Below are positions 43,207 through 64,000 of a stretch of DNA of 64,000 bases, piece after piece. Position numbers and translations under genes: made by a program. The number at the start of each line of letters is the position of its first letter. Position 1 is the stretch's first letter. This stretch comes from Glandiceps talaboti (taxonomy: Eukaryota > Hemichordata > Enteropneusta > Spengelidae), in contig NC_135558.1 of the NCBI RefSeq assembly GCF_964340395.1, positions 20,611,871 to 20,675,870 of the forward strand, in the 5' to 3' direction. Under the pieces are notes generated by a model, which was not told where the DNA came from, did not search any database, and saw only the letters and a list, made by a program, of their open reading frames with translations.

Positions 43207-43595
43207 TTTCTGGTAGTGCGCACATCACTGAAAAAACACCTGCATCAGTCAGTCTTTTGTTTTGCATTTGTCCATCCCATGCAGTCTTCAGATCTGTGGG
43301 TAAACACAAAAATAACCCTCCCTACTTCCGTGAAGACAACTGCAGAGCCAATCATGAACTGTAAGCAAATGACATCTGTCCCACATACATATACTTGCTG
43401 TAAAGTACTAAATAAAAAGAACAGTAACCGCCATTAATAGATTCAGTAACAGGTTTGTTGAGAATTTTTTGAAAAAAATGCTTCATCATTTAGACAACTT
43501 AAATTGTCCTCTTTTTTTTGGCATGATGTCATTATTTTGTATTATGACCATCCTTGAATAGAATATTAGTTCACAAGTGACTGTGTACATTTGAT
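42990..43595. mobile_element. Inverted-repeat element, family D
   Basis: Arms of about 55 bp, nearly perfect: 42999-43052 (CACAGTCACTTGTGAACTAA, TATTCTA, GATGGTCATAATACAAAAT) and 43530-43585 in reverse. The interior has a poly-C/poly-A junction followed by ATTGTTTCTGG, a combination also seen at 55103-55160. About 600 bp, no protein of its own. Confidence 0.75.
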
Positions 43596-44687
43596 ATGCT
43601 GTAATCACATATGTATAATAATAGTTGACCCGATAGATACAAAAGTCGATCATTAACAGAAGCCAATTGCCACGAACTTCAGTTCAGTAATCAATATGTC
43701 GACAACTACACAGGTGGGTTATTAAGCCTTGATCTTTCTAATATAGTCCCTTGTTGGTTTTAGGAATAGTTCATGTTGACACATTCAACGTGGTCTGTGA
43801 TATGGTCGTTTTCTTATAAACTAAGAGCCAAAATATAAATTAATGCTTTAAAATAGTTATTATTTTTTCAGTATTTTAGTGTCAATGGATAGTATAGGGA
43901 GCATGATTTTCTAAAATGGCATTACATTCTCTAGGTTCTGACCATTGTCTGTACTACGGTATGGGTAATATTAGCACAGTATGGGGTACTGTTTTATTGA
44001 TCAGAAAACCAACAATACATGTATATTCACTGAAAATTATTCAAGTAGCGTATAAGTAGACAGTTATTAACTTAATTAGATCAGACATTAACCAACAATA
44101 TATTCACTGAAAATAGCGTATGATTAAACACAGTCATTGTACATGTTAATTAGAGGTCTATTTTATCTCTAAATAGTATAGTAATAAGTTGACATCCAGA
44201 TTCATAGGGAGTTTGTCAATTTTTTAGGTATGGACCCTAAAATCAATTTGATTGGATGTAATATTCAGCCCCATACTAAGTGTACTGCTACACAAATACA
44301 TTTACCTACAAGTGATTCAGTAATGTACAGGGTGTACAATATTATGAGTAAGTCAGTATATCTAACAAATCAGTGTCAGAAAATATTCCGGTTGTAACGA
44401 GTGTAGCTAATATTTTCACTATTGCTGTTAGTTATACAAAAATGTGTGATCCCCTTGAATAGCCTGAATTGTTTGTAAGATTGTTATCAAAATAAAGGAC
44501 ATGTGATATTACCATATGACCTGTATATGATGAATAGCCTGATACACAAAGTCTATTAAGAATGAGTAACCATGCATAATCTTCTCCAAGTTCTGGGTAA
44601 TGTTAGAAAGTATATGTTTCTCAGAAATTCTTTTCTAATTCTTTCACTTCATAATATTTATAGTATGACAATATGTTAATGTTGCAG
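43596..44687. other. Upstream region of the PARP gene
   Basis: No protein-coding exon seen. A possible first-exon donor is near 43714, preceded by an ATG (43697) that would open only a tiny upstream frame. AATAAA-like and AT-rich text otherwise. Confidence 0.35.
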
Positions 44688-44792
44688 GTATGAAACATAG
44701 TGAATGATAAGTCAGGTGCAACTCAGATGCTACAGAATTTGGTGTTTACGGAAACAGAAATTCATGTAAGAAATTCCTGAGTTGTTGATAAA
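44688..44792 (+). other. Probable 5' UTR of the PARP gene
   Basis: An acceptor (TTAATGTTGCAG, ending at 44687) opens the exon containing the start codon. The ATG at 44793 is the first in frame after stops and has a purine at -3 and G at +4. An upstream noncoding exon could end at the donor CACAG/GTGGGT near 43714. Confidence 0.45.
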
Positions 44793-54135
<9,343 letters not shown>

Positions 54136-54428
54136 ACAGTTCTATGAATTACTCTAGACTACACACATTCTAATGAATGGTTACACATAAGTAAAATCAT
54201 TGCGCAGCAAGACTTTTGGATTATATAGATATGAAATATCTTACATAAATTTAATTTGTGTTAGGGGTATGAAAATGGATACATGTGAAATTTAGTAGTG
54301 TTTTATTTTGATAGGGATGGAGGAGGTCGTACAATACTAGTGGTATCATCATCAACTGTATGAATGTTTTCAAGCTATGGGAAAACCAACCCTTGTATTA
54401 TGATTATAAGGAAAAAATATTGAAACTT

Positions 54429-54995
54429 CACTATATAGAGACTGTAGTACACAGGAACCTCATGACTAAGTTAGCATAGAGCTGACAGTAGAGGCCAGAT
54501 AGGACACTTCACTATATAGAGACTGTTGTACATTGGGACCTCATGACTAAGTTAGCATAGAGCTGACAGTAGAGGCCAGATAGGACACTTCACTATATAG
54601 ACTGTAGTACAGAGGGCCATACCTCATGACTAAGTTAGCATAGAGCTGACAGTAGAGGCCAGATAGGACACTTTACTATATAGAGACTGTAGTACACATG
54701 AACCTCATGACTAAGTTAGCACAGTGCTGACAGTAGAGGCCAGATAGGACACTTCACTATATAGAGACTGTAGTACACAGGAACCTCATGACTAAGTTAG
54801 CACAGTGCTGACAGTAGAGGCCAGATAGGACACTTCACTATATAGAGACTGTAGTACACAGGAACCTCATGACTAAGTTAGCACAGTGCTGACAGTAGAG
54901 GCCAGATAGGACACTTCACTATATAGAGACTGTAGTACATGCATAGGCTTCATGACTAAGTTAGCACAGTGCTGACAGTAGAGGCCAGACAGGCC
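54429..54995. repeat. Tandem repeat of about 82 bp, about 7 copies
   Basis: Landmarks CACTTCACTATATAGAGACT, CCTCATGACTAAGTTAGCA and GACAGTAGAGGCCAGATAGG recur in order, just downstream of the PARP stop codon. It may be transcribed as 3' UTR if no earlier polyadenylation site is used. Confidence 0.95.
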
Positions 54996-55996
54996 TAAAG
55001 TCAGAATGAATCTATGAATCTATGAATTACTGTCCAATATGTACTGGTTGTTTGTGCCAGCAAGTCATTAATTAACACTTGATGTCCATGTTGACATGTA
55101 AGGCCCCCCCCCCAAAAAAAAAAAAAATAAATAAATAAAATAGAATTGTTTCTGGTCAGGACAGTTTGTCTAAAAAAAATGGAAAATCATGTCAAATACT
55201 AGGAATACATTATTATTACACAGGAAAACAACAACATATACCATGATCTATAGATACCACATGTAAGCAAATCGTAAAATGCATAGACTTAGTAACCCAA
55301 GGACGCATATGTTAATTGTTTGTATGGGTGGATACATAGAATATAACGTTACTAAATTGAATTATGGTACTGCTTTTACTTCATCTTGCTTGTATAGATG
55401 GATGCAAAAAATACCATTTATTTACCAATTATGTTGCCAGTATTACTTGTATAGATGGATACAAAAAAATACCATTACTAATTATGTTGCCAGTATTACT
55501 TGTATAGAGCGAGCGTAGTGTATGGAGAATACACTTATTCGTAGCAACATTATTCGACAGTTCATATCCGTTGCTGGTATACATCCAGAATCCACGTCCA
55601 GGCAAAATTACATGTCCTTGTGTGTCATACATCATAAACCAAATAAGATGTGGTTTTATGTGATACAACTGTAATCACTTGCAATGAGTACTAGGAGACA
55701 TCCCCACTGACATTATCTTAATGTACTTAATGTCTAGCAAAATGTTTTTTATGACTGAACTTTTTCAGACTCTGTATTTGTCAAGAAAAAAGAGGTTGTG
55801 GTAAATGTGAGGTCATCAACACAGGTTTTCCAATAATCTCTGCAAAGAGAGAGAGAGGGGGATGGAGGGTGTGCAGGAGGGGGGGGGGGTTGAGGGAGGG
55901 AGAGAGAGGGGAGGGACGGACTGACAGACAGACAGGGCAGGCAGGGGAGGGGGAGTGGGAAAGGGAGAGAGAGGGGAGGGAGGGACAGAGTAAGTC

Positions 55997-56031
<35 letters not shown>

Positions 56032-56385
56032 GGATTAGTTGGTAATGGATGGAAGTCTTTGTAATTCACTAGAAATGTTTGTATTTTGACACTTAGATCA
56101 GAATGATAATTTTTCTCTCTGTGACAACTGTTCATTTGTCAAAATTTCTGACAGCATTCATGTTGACTGATATGTTCTTTGCAACCATGAGATGTTTGAG
56201 CAATGTCAATAAATATGTAGATTTCATGAATCGTACAACCCATGACAAGAAATTGTATGTTTGCTTGCTTTGGTAAGCAGGAATGAGAGAATAGAAGTCT
56301 TATGAAAAGGCATACAATGTAATTACAGTGTTTGTAACTTATCAAAGTATAAACACCACTCCATGGCCGGATCCCAGATCCCATA
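54996..56385. other. Spacer with simple repeats
   Basis: A poly-C/poly-A junction followed by ATTGTTTCTGGT (55103-55160) resembles 43157-43215. A weak tandem repeat of TTGTATAGATGGATACAAAA with TATGTTGCCAGTATTAC lies at 55390-55510. GA/GGGA and GACA runs lie at 55845-56030. No gene seen. Confidence 0.6.
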
Positions 56386-56389
56386 ACTC

Positions 56390-57018
56390 TGTTTACTGTT
56401 TAGAGTGCAGGAGCCAGGCTGAGGTAATTAAACTCTGTTTACTGTTTAGAGTGCAGGAGCCAGGCTGAGATAATTAAACTCTATTTACTGTTTAGAGTGC
56501 AGGAGCCAGACTGAGATAATTAAACTCTATTTACTGTTTAGAGTGCAGGAGCCAGGCTGAGGTAATTTAACTCTGTTTACTGTTTAGAGTGCAGGAGCCA
56601 GGCTGAGATAATTAAACTCTATTTACTGTTTAGAGTGCAGGAGCCAGACTGAGATAATTAAACTCTATTTACTGTTTAGAGTGCAGGAGCCAGGCTGAGG
56701 TAATTTAACTCTGTTTACTGTTTAGAGTGCAGGAGCCAGGCTGAGGTAATTTAAATCTGTTTACTGTTTAGAGTGCAGGAGCCAGGCTGAGGTAATTTAA
56801 CTCTGTTTACTGTTTAGAGTGCAGGAGTCAGGCTGAGGTAATTTAACTCTGTTTACTGTTTAGAGTGCAGGAGCCAGGCTGAGGTAATTAAACTCTGTTT
56901 ACTGTTTAGAGTGCAGGAGCCAGACTGGGGTAATTTAAATCTGTTTACTGTTTAGAGTGCAGAAGCCAGGCTGAGGTAATTTAACTCTGTTTACTGTTTA
57001 GAGTGCAGGAGCCAGGCT
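56390..57018. repeat. 46-bp minisatellite, about 14 copies
   Basis: The unit CTGTTTACTGTTTAGAGTGC plus AGGAGCCAGGCTGAGGTAAT plus TAAACT. The array ends where a fragment of family E begins (57016-57068). Confidence 0.95.
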
Positions 57019-57550
57019 ATTCTAAAATTGAGTATAACCGGAACCACACATTTTTTTCATTAGACCTTATAAAAACCTAGGGTGCTTAGTCAACATTCCG
57101 ACACTGAAACTTTTGTGTGGTTTCAATATCCAGTGTAATTCATTGTACTTTCTTCAGTTTTTCCACCTTTAGTATATCAACTAGTTTGTGTTGCTGTATC
57201 ATTAGTTTTAGTGTTACTACAAAACCAGAGTGAGTATAGAGTTTCAATTAGTAGCATGGTGTTTATGTGTTTCGCATAACGTTTTTTGTTACATTTACAT
57301 AAAACAAAATATAGACACTCATACAATGATATATTTTGTCTCACTGTGAACACAAATCTAAGTCATTGTGATATAGAACAAGAAAGAGATTCAACACAAA
57401 TCTGTTTATTATTGTTCATTGAGATAAAATGTACCATTTCATGTGTGTGTTATCAATGTTGTTTGTGTACTTTCTAATAAACAACATTTTATGAGATGTA
57501 AAAATCACCATGCCACCTCATTGAAATTCCATAGTTGGTCTGGTTTGTAG

Positions 57551-57909
57551 TAAGGCCTACAAAAAGTTTGGTTCCTGTTAACCGACCCCCCCCCCCCACA
57601 TAGTTTTTAATGCCGACCCTAAACTTTTTTTTACGTATTTTAGAAAAAATAAATAAAATCGCAAATATTGTGAAGTTTCGCAAGAAATAATTGATGCGGA
57701 AACTGACAACTTAAAAAGACAATATAAAACTGTTCTTCTAATCTGTAATGGCTGTACATCTAGTGAGAAGAAACCAATAACACAGAGACCATATGGAAAA
57801 CATAACTACCTGAACTAGACACTCACACATGAAAAAAGAAATCTGCTTACCCCATTTGTTCTAAAATTGAGCCTAATCGAAACCACATAATAGTTTTTGT
57901 TAGGCCTAA
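57551..57909 (+). mobile_element. Inverted-repeat element, family E, copy 3
   Basis: TAAGGCCTACAAAAAGTTTG with TTCCTGTTAACCGACC at the left, and CTAATCGAAACCACATAATA plus GTTTTTGTTAGGCCTAA at the right. The interior matches copy 1 throughout. Fragments of the same family also lie at 57016-57068 and 58598-58653. Confidence 0.8.
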
Positions 57910-58158
57910 ATAGCAACAAATGTTTACTTGAACTAAATGATGTTTGGCTTCTCCAGATCGGTTACTCTCCCCGCTGCTCTTTTATCGACCAAGATGCAAT
58001 ATATGGGTATATTTATTCAGATATTTCTCTCCTTATAAATTCAATTATATATGTGTTAATACCACGTTGCCCTGACAACCGATCAGTGTGTCCTGGTTTG
58101 ATTGTGAATGTGGGTGTATGTGTGAAAATAAGAGATTGTGATACAGTTGTATAATCCC

Positions 58159-58555
58159 ATCAAACTAAGGCTCATATTTAGCTAAACTGCATGTTAGTTA
58201 CAATTTACTGTTTTCCACATGCCAAACAAGTCCTAATGACATCTTGTGTAGCTTTGGCTGTTTGGGAATATGTCATGTGACAGAGGACAAGCTGCACATT
58301 GCTCATTGTTTTAAAATGCATATACATTTCCATACAAATGCAAAATGTGCATATGAGCCATATATGCGATTTCCATGCAAAGATTGACCTGTATCACATA
58401 CATGCTGAATACAAGCTTTTGAAGAAAGACAAAGTAAAACTTGGAGTGGCTCACATTGGGAAAAATCTTGACCAGCAGACATTAGAGCGATATGAAATGG
58501 CCAAGGAAAGAAATGAAAGCCAAGAGGAAGAAGAAACAGACAGCTGTGTGATGGT
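58159..58555 (+). repeat. Dispersed repeat, copy 2, followed by a short coding-like stretch
   Basis: 58159-58405 matches 41454-41645 with about 45 extra bases. Beyond the shared part, 58405-58545 reads EYKLLKKDKVKLGVAHIGKN then LDQQTLERYEMAKERNESQE in the plus strand. The composition resembles a real protein, but no splice sites or partner exons were found and I do not recognise it; it may be a pseudogene fragment. Confidence 0.45.
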
Positions 58556-58764
58556 GATGATGATAATGAATATGATGATGTTGTTGTTGTTATTGTTATT
58601 ATGTGTGGTTCTGGTTACACCCAATTTTAGAATAGGTGGGGTAGGTAGATTTTAAGTACAACTGCATGAACTTAAGGTTCAGTAGTGCTATAGGCATGGC
58701 AAACTTGAGTGTGTGTGTGCACGCATGAGTGCATGCGTGCGTGCGTGTGTGTGTGTGTGTTTGT

Positions 58765-61170
58765 GTGTAGTCCCACTACCACTATACCAACCACTTCTAC
58801 AATGGCAACCACTATTGGTATATGCCAACCATTACTATGATGCTAATAACCACTACTATGCAAACCACTACTACGATGCCAATAACTACTTCTATACCAA
58901 CCACTATCGGTATGCCAACCACTACCACTATACCAACCACTACCACTATATCAACCACTTCTATTATGCCAACCACTAATACGATACCAACAACCACTAC
59001 TAAAAAACACTCCTACTATACCAACCGATACTACTATGCCAAACAGTACCACTATACCCATAACTACCACTATACCCATAACTACCACTGTGCCAACCAC
59101 TATCACTATACAAACAACTACTACTCTGCCCACCACCACCACTACTACTACCAGTATACCAACCACTAACACTATGCCAACCACTACCACTAGACCAACC
59201 ACTACAACTCTGCCAACCACTACAACTATACTAACCTCTACTACTATGCACACCACTACTAAGATGCCAACCTCTACTACTAGACCAATCAATACCACTG
59301 TGCGAACCACTAATATTAAACCAACTACTATTTTATGCCAACCACTATCACTATACCAACAATAATCACTGTCAAGTACATGTACTAACAATACAACCAC
59401 TACCACTATACCAACCACTACTATGACGCCAACTACTACCACTATACCAACCACTACCACTATGCCAACCACTACAACTATACCAACCACTACTACGATG
59501 CCAACCACTACCGCTATACCAACCACTACCACTATACCAACCACTACTACTATGTCAACCACAACTACGATTCCAACAACTACTACTATGCCAGCCACTA
59601 ACACTATACCAACCACTACTACGATGCCAACAACCACCACTATACCAGCCACTACTACTGTACCAACCACTACCACTATGCCAACCACTACAACTATACC
59701 AACCACTACCACTATACCAACTACTACCACTATACCAACCACTAACATTATGCCAACCACTACAACTATACCAACCACTACTACGATGCCAACCACTACC
59801 ACTATACCAACCACAACCACTATACCAACCACTACTACTATGTCAACCACAACTACGATTCCAACAACTACTACTATACCAACCACTATCAGTTTGCCAA
59901 CCACTATCACTATATCAACCACTTCTATTATGCCAACCACTAATACGATACCAACAACCACTACTAAAAACCACAGCAGGTGATACGATCACTACTACTA
60001 TATCAAATATCATTACTACTACAATGCCAACCTTAAATAACTTACCAACGACTACAGTTACACCGACCACTACCACTCTCCCAACCAATACTACTATACC
60101 AACCTTTAATAACACACCAACGACTACAGCTAACACTATGCCAGTCACTACCCACATATTGCCCACTATCATCACACCAACCACTACTACTATGCCAACC
60201 ACTACTAAACCTACGACTACAAACATGCCAGCCACTACTGCTATACTAACTCATACCACCAAACCAACCACTACCACTATACCAACCTTTCATAACATAT
60301 CAACGACTACAGCTAACACTATGTCAGTCACTACCCACATACCACTATCGTCACATCAACCACTACTACTATGCCAACCACTACTAAACCTACGACTACA
60401 AACATGCCAACCACTACTGCTATACTAACTCATACCACCAAACCAACCACTACTATCATGCCAACGACTACAATTATATTACTCACTACGACTATTCCAA
60501 CCAATACCACAAACAAATTAAAGCACCACTACTACACCAGCCATTACTATTATGTCAACTACCATGAGTGATCCAACAACTGAAAAAGTGGGAATAGTTA
60601 CTACAAACCCAATCACTACTGCAACTATTACTAACCAAGTCATCACTACTAATCCCTGTCACCATCACTAAACCACCAACTACCACTAACCTACTACTCC
60701 TACCCTAGTTATTACATCTAACCCAGTTACTACCACTAACCCAGCCACTATCACTAAACCAGTTGCTGCCACTAACCGAATCACCATCACTAATCCTACC
60801 ACTATCACTATCCCTACCACTTTCACTAACACAGTCACCATCACTAATCTACATGTAGTTGCTGGCACTAACCCAGCCACTATCACTAACCCTACCACTT
60901 ATACTAAACCTACCACCACCACCACTAACCCAGGTCTCTATTATCACTAACCCAGTTACTTCAACTAACCAAGTCACTATCGCTATCACTAACACTAAAC
61001 CAGTCACTATCACTAACCCTACCACTATCACTAGCCCAGTTACTACTACTAACCCAACCACTATCAGTATCCCTACCACTATCACTAACCCATTTACTAT
61101 CACTAACCCATTTACTATCACTAACCCAGTTACTGCCATGAACCAAATCACCATCACTAAATTGAATTAA
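58765..61170 (+). repeat. Thr/Pro-coding minisatellite, possible mucin-like (PTS) domain
   Basis: An 18-bp unit CCAACCACTACCACTATA encodes Pro-Thr-Thr-Thr-Thr-Ile/Met. The cleanest frame is open at 59399-59980, with the same frame also open at 59036-59362. From about 60600 the unit changes to ACTAACCCAGTTACTATC (Thr-Asn-Pro-Val-Thr-Ile). Within the clean part, differences between units fall mostly at third codon positions (ACC, ACT, ACA, ACG), as expected if the protein had been selected. Against this, frames shift along the array and in-frame stops occur at 59363 and 59981. No signal peptide exon was found. It may be a secreted mucin exon, a decayed one, or only a satellite. The Val/Gly ORF on the other strand is a shadow. 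Confidence 0.5.
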
Positions 61171-61523
61171 GTATAAAATGGGTTTACTTCCCGTTATGTT
61201 CAGTCTAAGGGGGGGGGGGGATCACGATATTAATAGCATATATGTACGAACACTAAAATAGATATAATTAATTTTGGTAAGAAAGGAAAATAAAGTTGAT
61301 CCGTATCTAATTCGATCCAACCCAGATAAATATTTATTGGATTCTTTAGAACGACATAAAAAGACATTTTAGTGGTCGATGCTGATTTAGCGGTTTTGAA
61401 AAAAGTATAATTGTCGTAATAAAGTACCACCCAAGATTCAATCATCAATTCGATCATCAATACAGAAACTAGTAACTTAACTACAGCATCTGTTGTGGGT
61501 AAGCATAAGAAAAGTCCTGTTGA

Positions 61524-61928
61524 TATCCTGATCGAAAACAACCCAACACGTTATCAAATAAAAAGCCAAGTACTACCGATGAACCATGTGTTACCTTACA
61601 ACCACCAAACGACGACGTCGCTACTGCAGTGAACACCACGGCCACAACTCTACCGTTGGAAAAAAAATTCGGCAACACCAATATATCAGCAGCCCGGTGT
61701 TTTTCAGCCCCTTATGTATCCGTACTCTCCATACCAGTACCCGTGGTATACAAATATTGCCCAGGGGTACCAGACACCTGCTACTCATTCACAAACCCTG
61801 GCTGTAAGTGGCAATACAGACCATTCCTGTTACCTGCAAGTCCACCCCGGAAACAGCCTCCACCACCGCCGTTACCTGTTTCTCCAGAACGGTACAATGA
61901 TCCGAAGGACACAAACATTGATTGCTAA
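61524..61928 (+). CDS. Hypothetical 3' exon downstream of the Thr/Pro array
   Basis: A frame open from 61524 to TGC/TAA at 61926 reads STTDEPCVTLQPPNDD, then TTATTLPL, then CPGVPDTCYSFTNPGCKW and a Pro-rich end. A second plus frame from about 61633 gives QQPGVFQPLMYPYSPYQYPW, also protein-like. The two frames overlap across an eight-A run at 61660-61667, so a frameshift cannot be excluded and the correct frame is uncertain. A polyadenylation signal follows. I do not recognise the product. Thr-richness next to the Thr/Pro array suggests one gene. Confidence 0.3.
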   Translation, partial: YPDRKQPNTLSNKKPSTTDEPCVTLQPPNDDVATAVNTTATTLPLEKKFGNTNISAARCFSAPYVSVLSIPVPVVYKYCPGVPDTCYSFTNPGCKWQYRPFLLPASPPRKQPPPPPLPVSPERYNDPKDTNIDC

Positions 61929-62095
61929 TCAGACAATAAACACTTTCAATTTCCGTTGTTAGCATGTTCCTTTCCATTTGTCAATACTTGAAGAGACTGT
62001 GCCGAGGTTCAGGCGCCATTTTTTTCGTGTTTGCTGTGTTTTGCAAACATATTTGACGTTCGACTACCATATCTAAACTTTTAGATGTTGTTGTT

Positions 62096-62101
62096 AATAA
62101 A
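62096..62101 (+). terminator. Possible polyadenylation signal
   Basis: AATAAA about 170 bases after the hypothetical exon ending at 61928, followed by T/G-rich DNA. Supports, weakly, a plus-strand transcript ending here. Confidence 0.35.
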
Positions 62102-62394
62102 ATGTTAATACTATTGCAACAAATCTGAGTGTGTGATTCCTATAATAAGGGGAGTCTAAATTATGCTTGGGCTAAGGATTTCCATTCGCAACCATGTCCA
62201 CACAACAATCAACCACATTGAAAATTGTTTACAGTAAATAAAAGTCTAGTTTAATGAATTTTGATTTTTACCGCCGACCCAAACGTGAACGCGGTTCAAC
62301 CAACAAGAAAAGACGTTGTTGCTATCTTGGGTGATTGTCTTACTAAATCGAAATCCGTTGTAATTATTGACTACACCGGATAATATATACCAAA

Positions 62395-62880
62395 AGGAGT
62401 TTAAAAGCAACTTGACAGTAATAGGTAGGGGAAGAGCTATAGGCTTGGATATGTCCATTTCTTGTGTGTGTGTGGGGGGGGGGGGGGTCTAGGGGATCTC
62501 CCCTATAAGCTCTGAAGGCTTTTTACTCTGAAAAGTCAATTTTGAGACTTTCAGACAATAATTTCAAAGCTTTACAAGACAGCACCACATGTCAAAAGCA
62601 ACTACATAGGGTTTGAATATTTTTGAAATAAAGTTTACTAGCACCTTGACAGTAATAGGTAGGGGGGAGACCTTGACACTGGGATATGTCCATTTCGTGG
62701 GGGCGGGGCAAGGGGGTCTCTCCTGAAAAGTCAATTTTGAGACTATTGAGACACTTTCAGACAATTATTTTACAAGACAGCACCAACATGTAAAAAGCAT
62801 CTACATAGGGTTGAAATATTTTTGAAATAAAGTTTAATAGCATTTAAAGGTAGGGGGAAGAGTTTGAGGCCGTCCATCTC
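62395..62880. repeat. Degenerate tandem repeat of about 240 bp, two copies and a part
   Basis: The series CTTGACAGTAATAGGTAGGG, ATATGTCCATTTC, AAAAGTCAATTTTGAGACT, ACAAGACAGCACCA and TATTTTTGAAATAAAGTTTA occurs at 62408-62640 and again at 62643-62836; a third start follows at about 62838. The second copy has a short internal duplication (GAGACTATTGAGACACTTTC). Confidence 0.8.
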
Positions 62881-63780
62881 TGGGTCCTAGCCTGTCGAAC
62901 ACTAAGGAAACATTGAAGGTCGAGTTAGGCTTGAGTGTATGTCTACATCTGCAACGATCGTACAAATCATTTTTACATAGAAATTCATGTTTATCGTTCA
63001 TATTGCCGCCGTAAGAGGTGTCACAGTATACGTAACCATGGAAGAAGTGATTAACATGGAAGTAGTGATGTAGTGATACTTCCATGAATACTAAGTTACT
63101 AACATAAATAATTATATAATATTAAAATAAGCACTGGTGATTTTTTTTCTAACTGGGACGTGCAAGGCAGAAAAACCTACTTTATGGAAATAATGACGAG
63201 ACACCCACCCCAATTTTTTTTCATGTCTTCATTAACAAAACAATTTTAAGTTTGTTACAAATGTACAAAGCTAGAAATAAAAGATGTACATCGACAATAC
63301 TAAAATGGTTTATCGTATATTTTACATACCGTTTGGAAATAATATAAAACATAGAATATAATTTATACTTTGATTTTAAACGGGAGGAAAGTCATTCAAG
63401 TTATCGCTGAAATGATGCTAACAACACCTTCTTGTACATTCTGGATCGTAAAAACTGTGATATTAACATATAAAGATGGAAAATCACAAACTTTCTATAG
63501 ATACACGTTCGTTATACCACATTGTAGGTGAAGTCGTCCAATTTCATTTTATTTGTTGGGCTCTGACATTCCATTTTATAACTAAGGTATGTAATTCAAA
63601 CGGGGGCGACTCATCCCGACTTTTGCGGTCAGAGCGCTTTCACATATCTTGCACCGTTTTCCGACTATTTGCACTTCGCGAGAAACAATTGATTTGAATA
63701 TATGGTGTGTACCCAAGGGTATGTTATGTAAGCTTGTTGTTAAAATACCCACAGAGCGAACACCTGAGTAAATTTCTGAC
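62881..63780. other. Right-hand region without recognised gene
   Basis: No exon, repeat or RNA gene recognised on either strand. CpG content rises from about 63595 onward. Confidence 0.4.
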
Positions 63781-63784
63781 TGAA

Positions 63785-63940
63785 GACGCTGATTGGCTGT
63801 CACTCAATATAACGTGTACTACTTGCTCGTTACAAGTAATGCTGACATCATATATATAGACAATAGTTTCCCGCCAAAACTTAAAATCACAGGTGATGGA
63901 TTGGGAATTCGTTGTTGCTCTTTATTTTGATTGGTTCTCA
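63785..63940. promoter_or_regulatory. Promoter-like cluster with E2F, ATTGG and TATA-type sites
   Basis: TTTCCCGCCAAAA at 63867-63879 is a textbook E2F site. ATATATATA lies at about 63850-63858, and ATTGG (inverted CCAAT) boxes lie near 63793, 63900 and 63931. This is the combination found at cell-cycle or histone-type promoters, suggesting a gene start near or beyond the right edge. No coding exon is visible. Confidence 0.4.
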
Positions 63941-64000
63941 ATGCCTATTCAAATACTTGTAAATCAGTCTCGTGGTCGAACTACGACTACAACTCAAGTT

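Noticed and set aside
55279-55668. Short ORFs with repeated YLYRWIQK
   Set aside because: Produced by a degenerate tandem repeat around TTGTATAGATGGATACAAAA.
58951-59961. 336-codon Val/Gly ORF on the minus strand
   Set aside because: Antisense translation of the Thr/Pro array; no independent support.

Overview
The window is animal nuclear DNA: AT-rich, with large GT-AG introns, many minisatellites and microsatellites, and dense small transposable elements. Three conserved metazoan protein-coding genes can be reconstructed exon by exon. The repeat types (2A-bearing non-LTR retrotransposon remnants, hairpin-ended elements with CCGT runs, many terminal-inverted-repeat elements) suggest a marine invertebrate such as a hemichordate, echinoderm, lancelet, brachiopod or mollusc. 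The sequence alone does not settle which.

Layout. (1) About 1-18.3 kb, minus strand: a BET-family bromodomain gene, closest to BRD2, with 14 coding exons that join without a frame break into 844 residues. (2) About 18.3-18.8 kb: a probable shared promoter with outward-facing splice donors and NRF1, NF-Y and YY1-like sites. (3) About 18.8-37.1 kb, plus strand: a complete WDR5 gene, 12 coding exons, 354 residues. Its introns hold most of the mobile DNA, including three copies of a hairpin-ended element, one carrying a 384-codon protease-like ORF. (4) About 37.1-42.3 kb: a gene-poor spacer with simple repeats and a LINE remnant. (5) About 42.3-54.2 kb, plus strand: a PARP12/ZC3HAV1-like gene with two four-finger CCCH cassettes, a ninth finger broken by a one-base frameshift, a WWE domain, a PARP catalytic domain and a C-terminal CaaX box. 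(6) About 54.4-58.7 kb: minisatellites and repeat copies. (7) About 58.7-62.1 kb: a Thr/Pro-coding repeat array that may be a mucin-like gene or its remains. (8) About 62.2-64 kb: tandem repeats and, at the right edge, a promoter-like stretch with an E2F site.

How the genes relate. The BET protein reads acetylated histones and WDR5 is the scaffold of H3K4 methyltransferase complexes, so the head-to-head pair joins two chromatin regulators. The PARP gene belongs to the RNA-binding, antiviral-type mono-ADP-ribosyltransferases and has no obvious link to its neighbours.

Most notable observations: a minisatellite of about 80 copies that seems to have grown from a real 5' splice site of the PARP gene; the one-base frameshift whose removal restores a canonical CCCH finger; the CaaX box on an invertebrate ZAP-like PARP; a covarying 3' hairpin plus a protease-like ORF pointing to Helitron/Helentron-type elements; and a near-identical 142-bp element present four times in one gene, one copy sitting inside a minisatellite.
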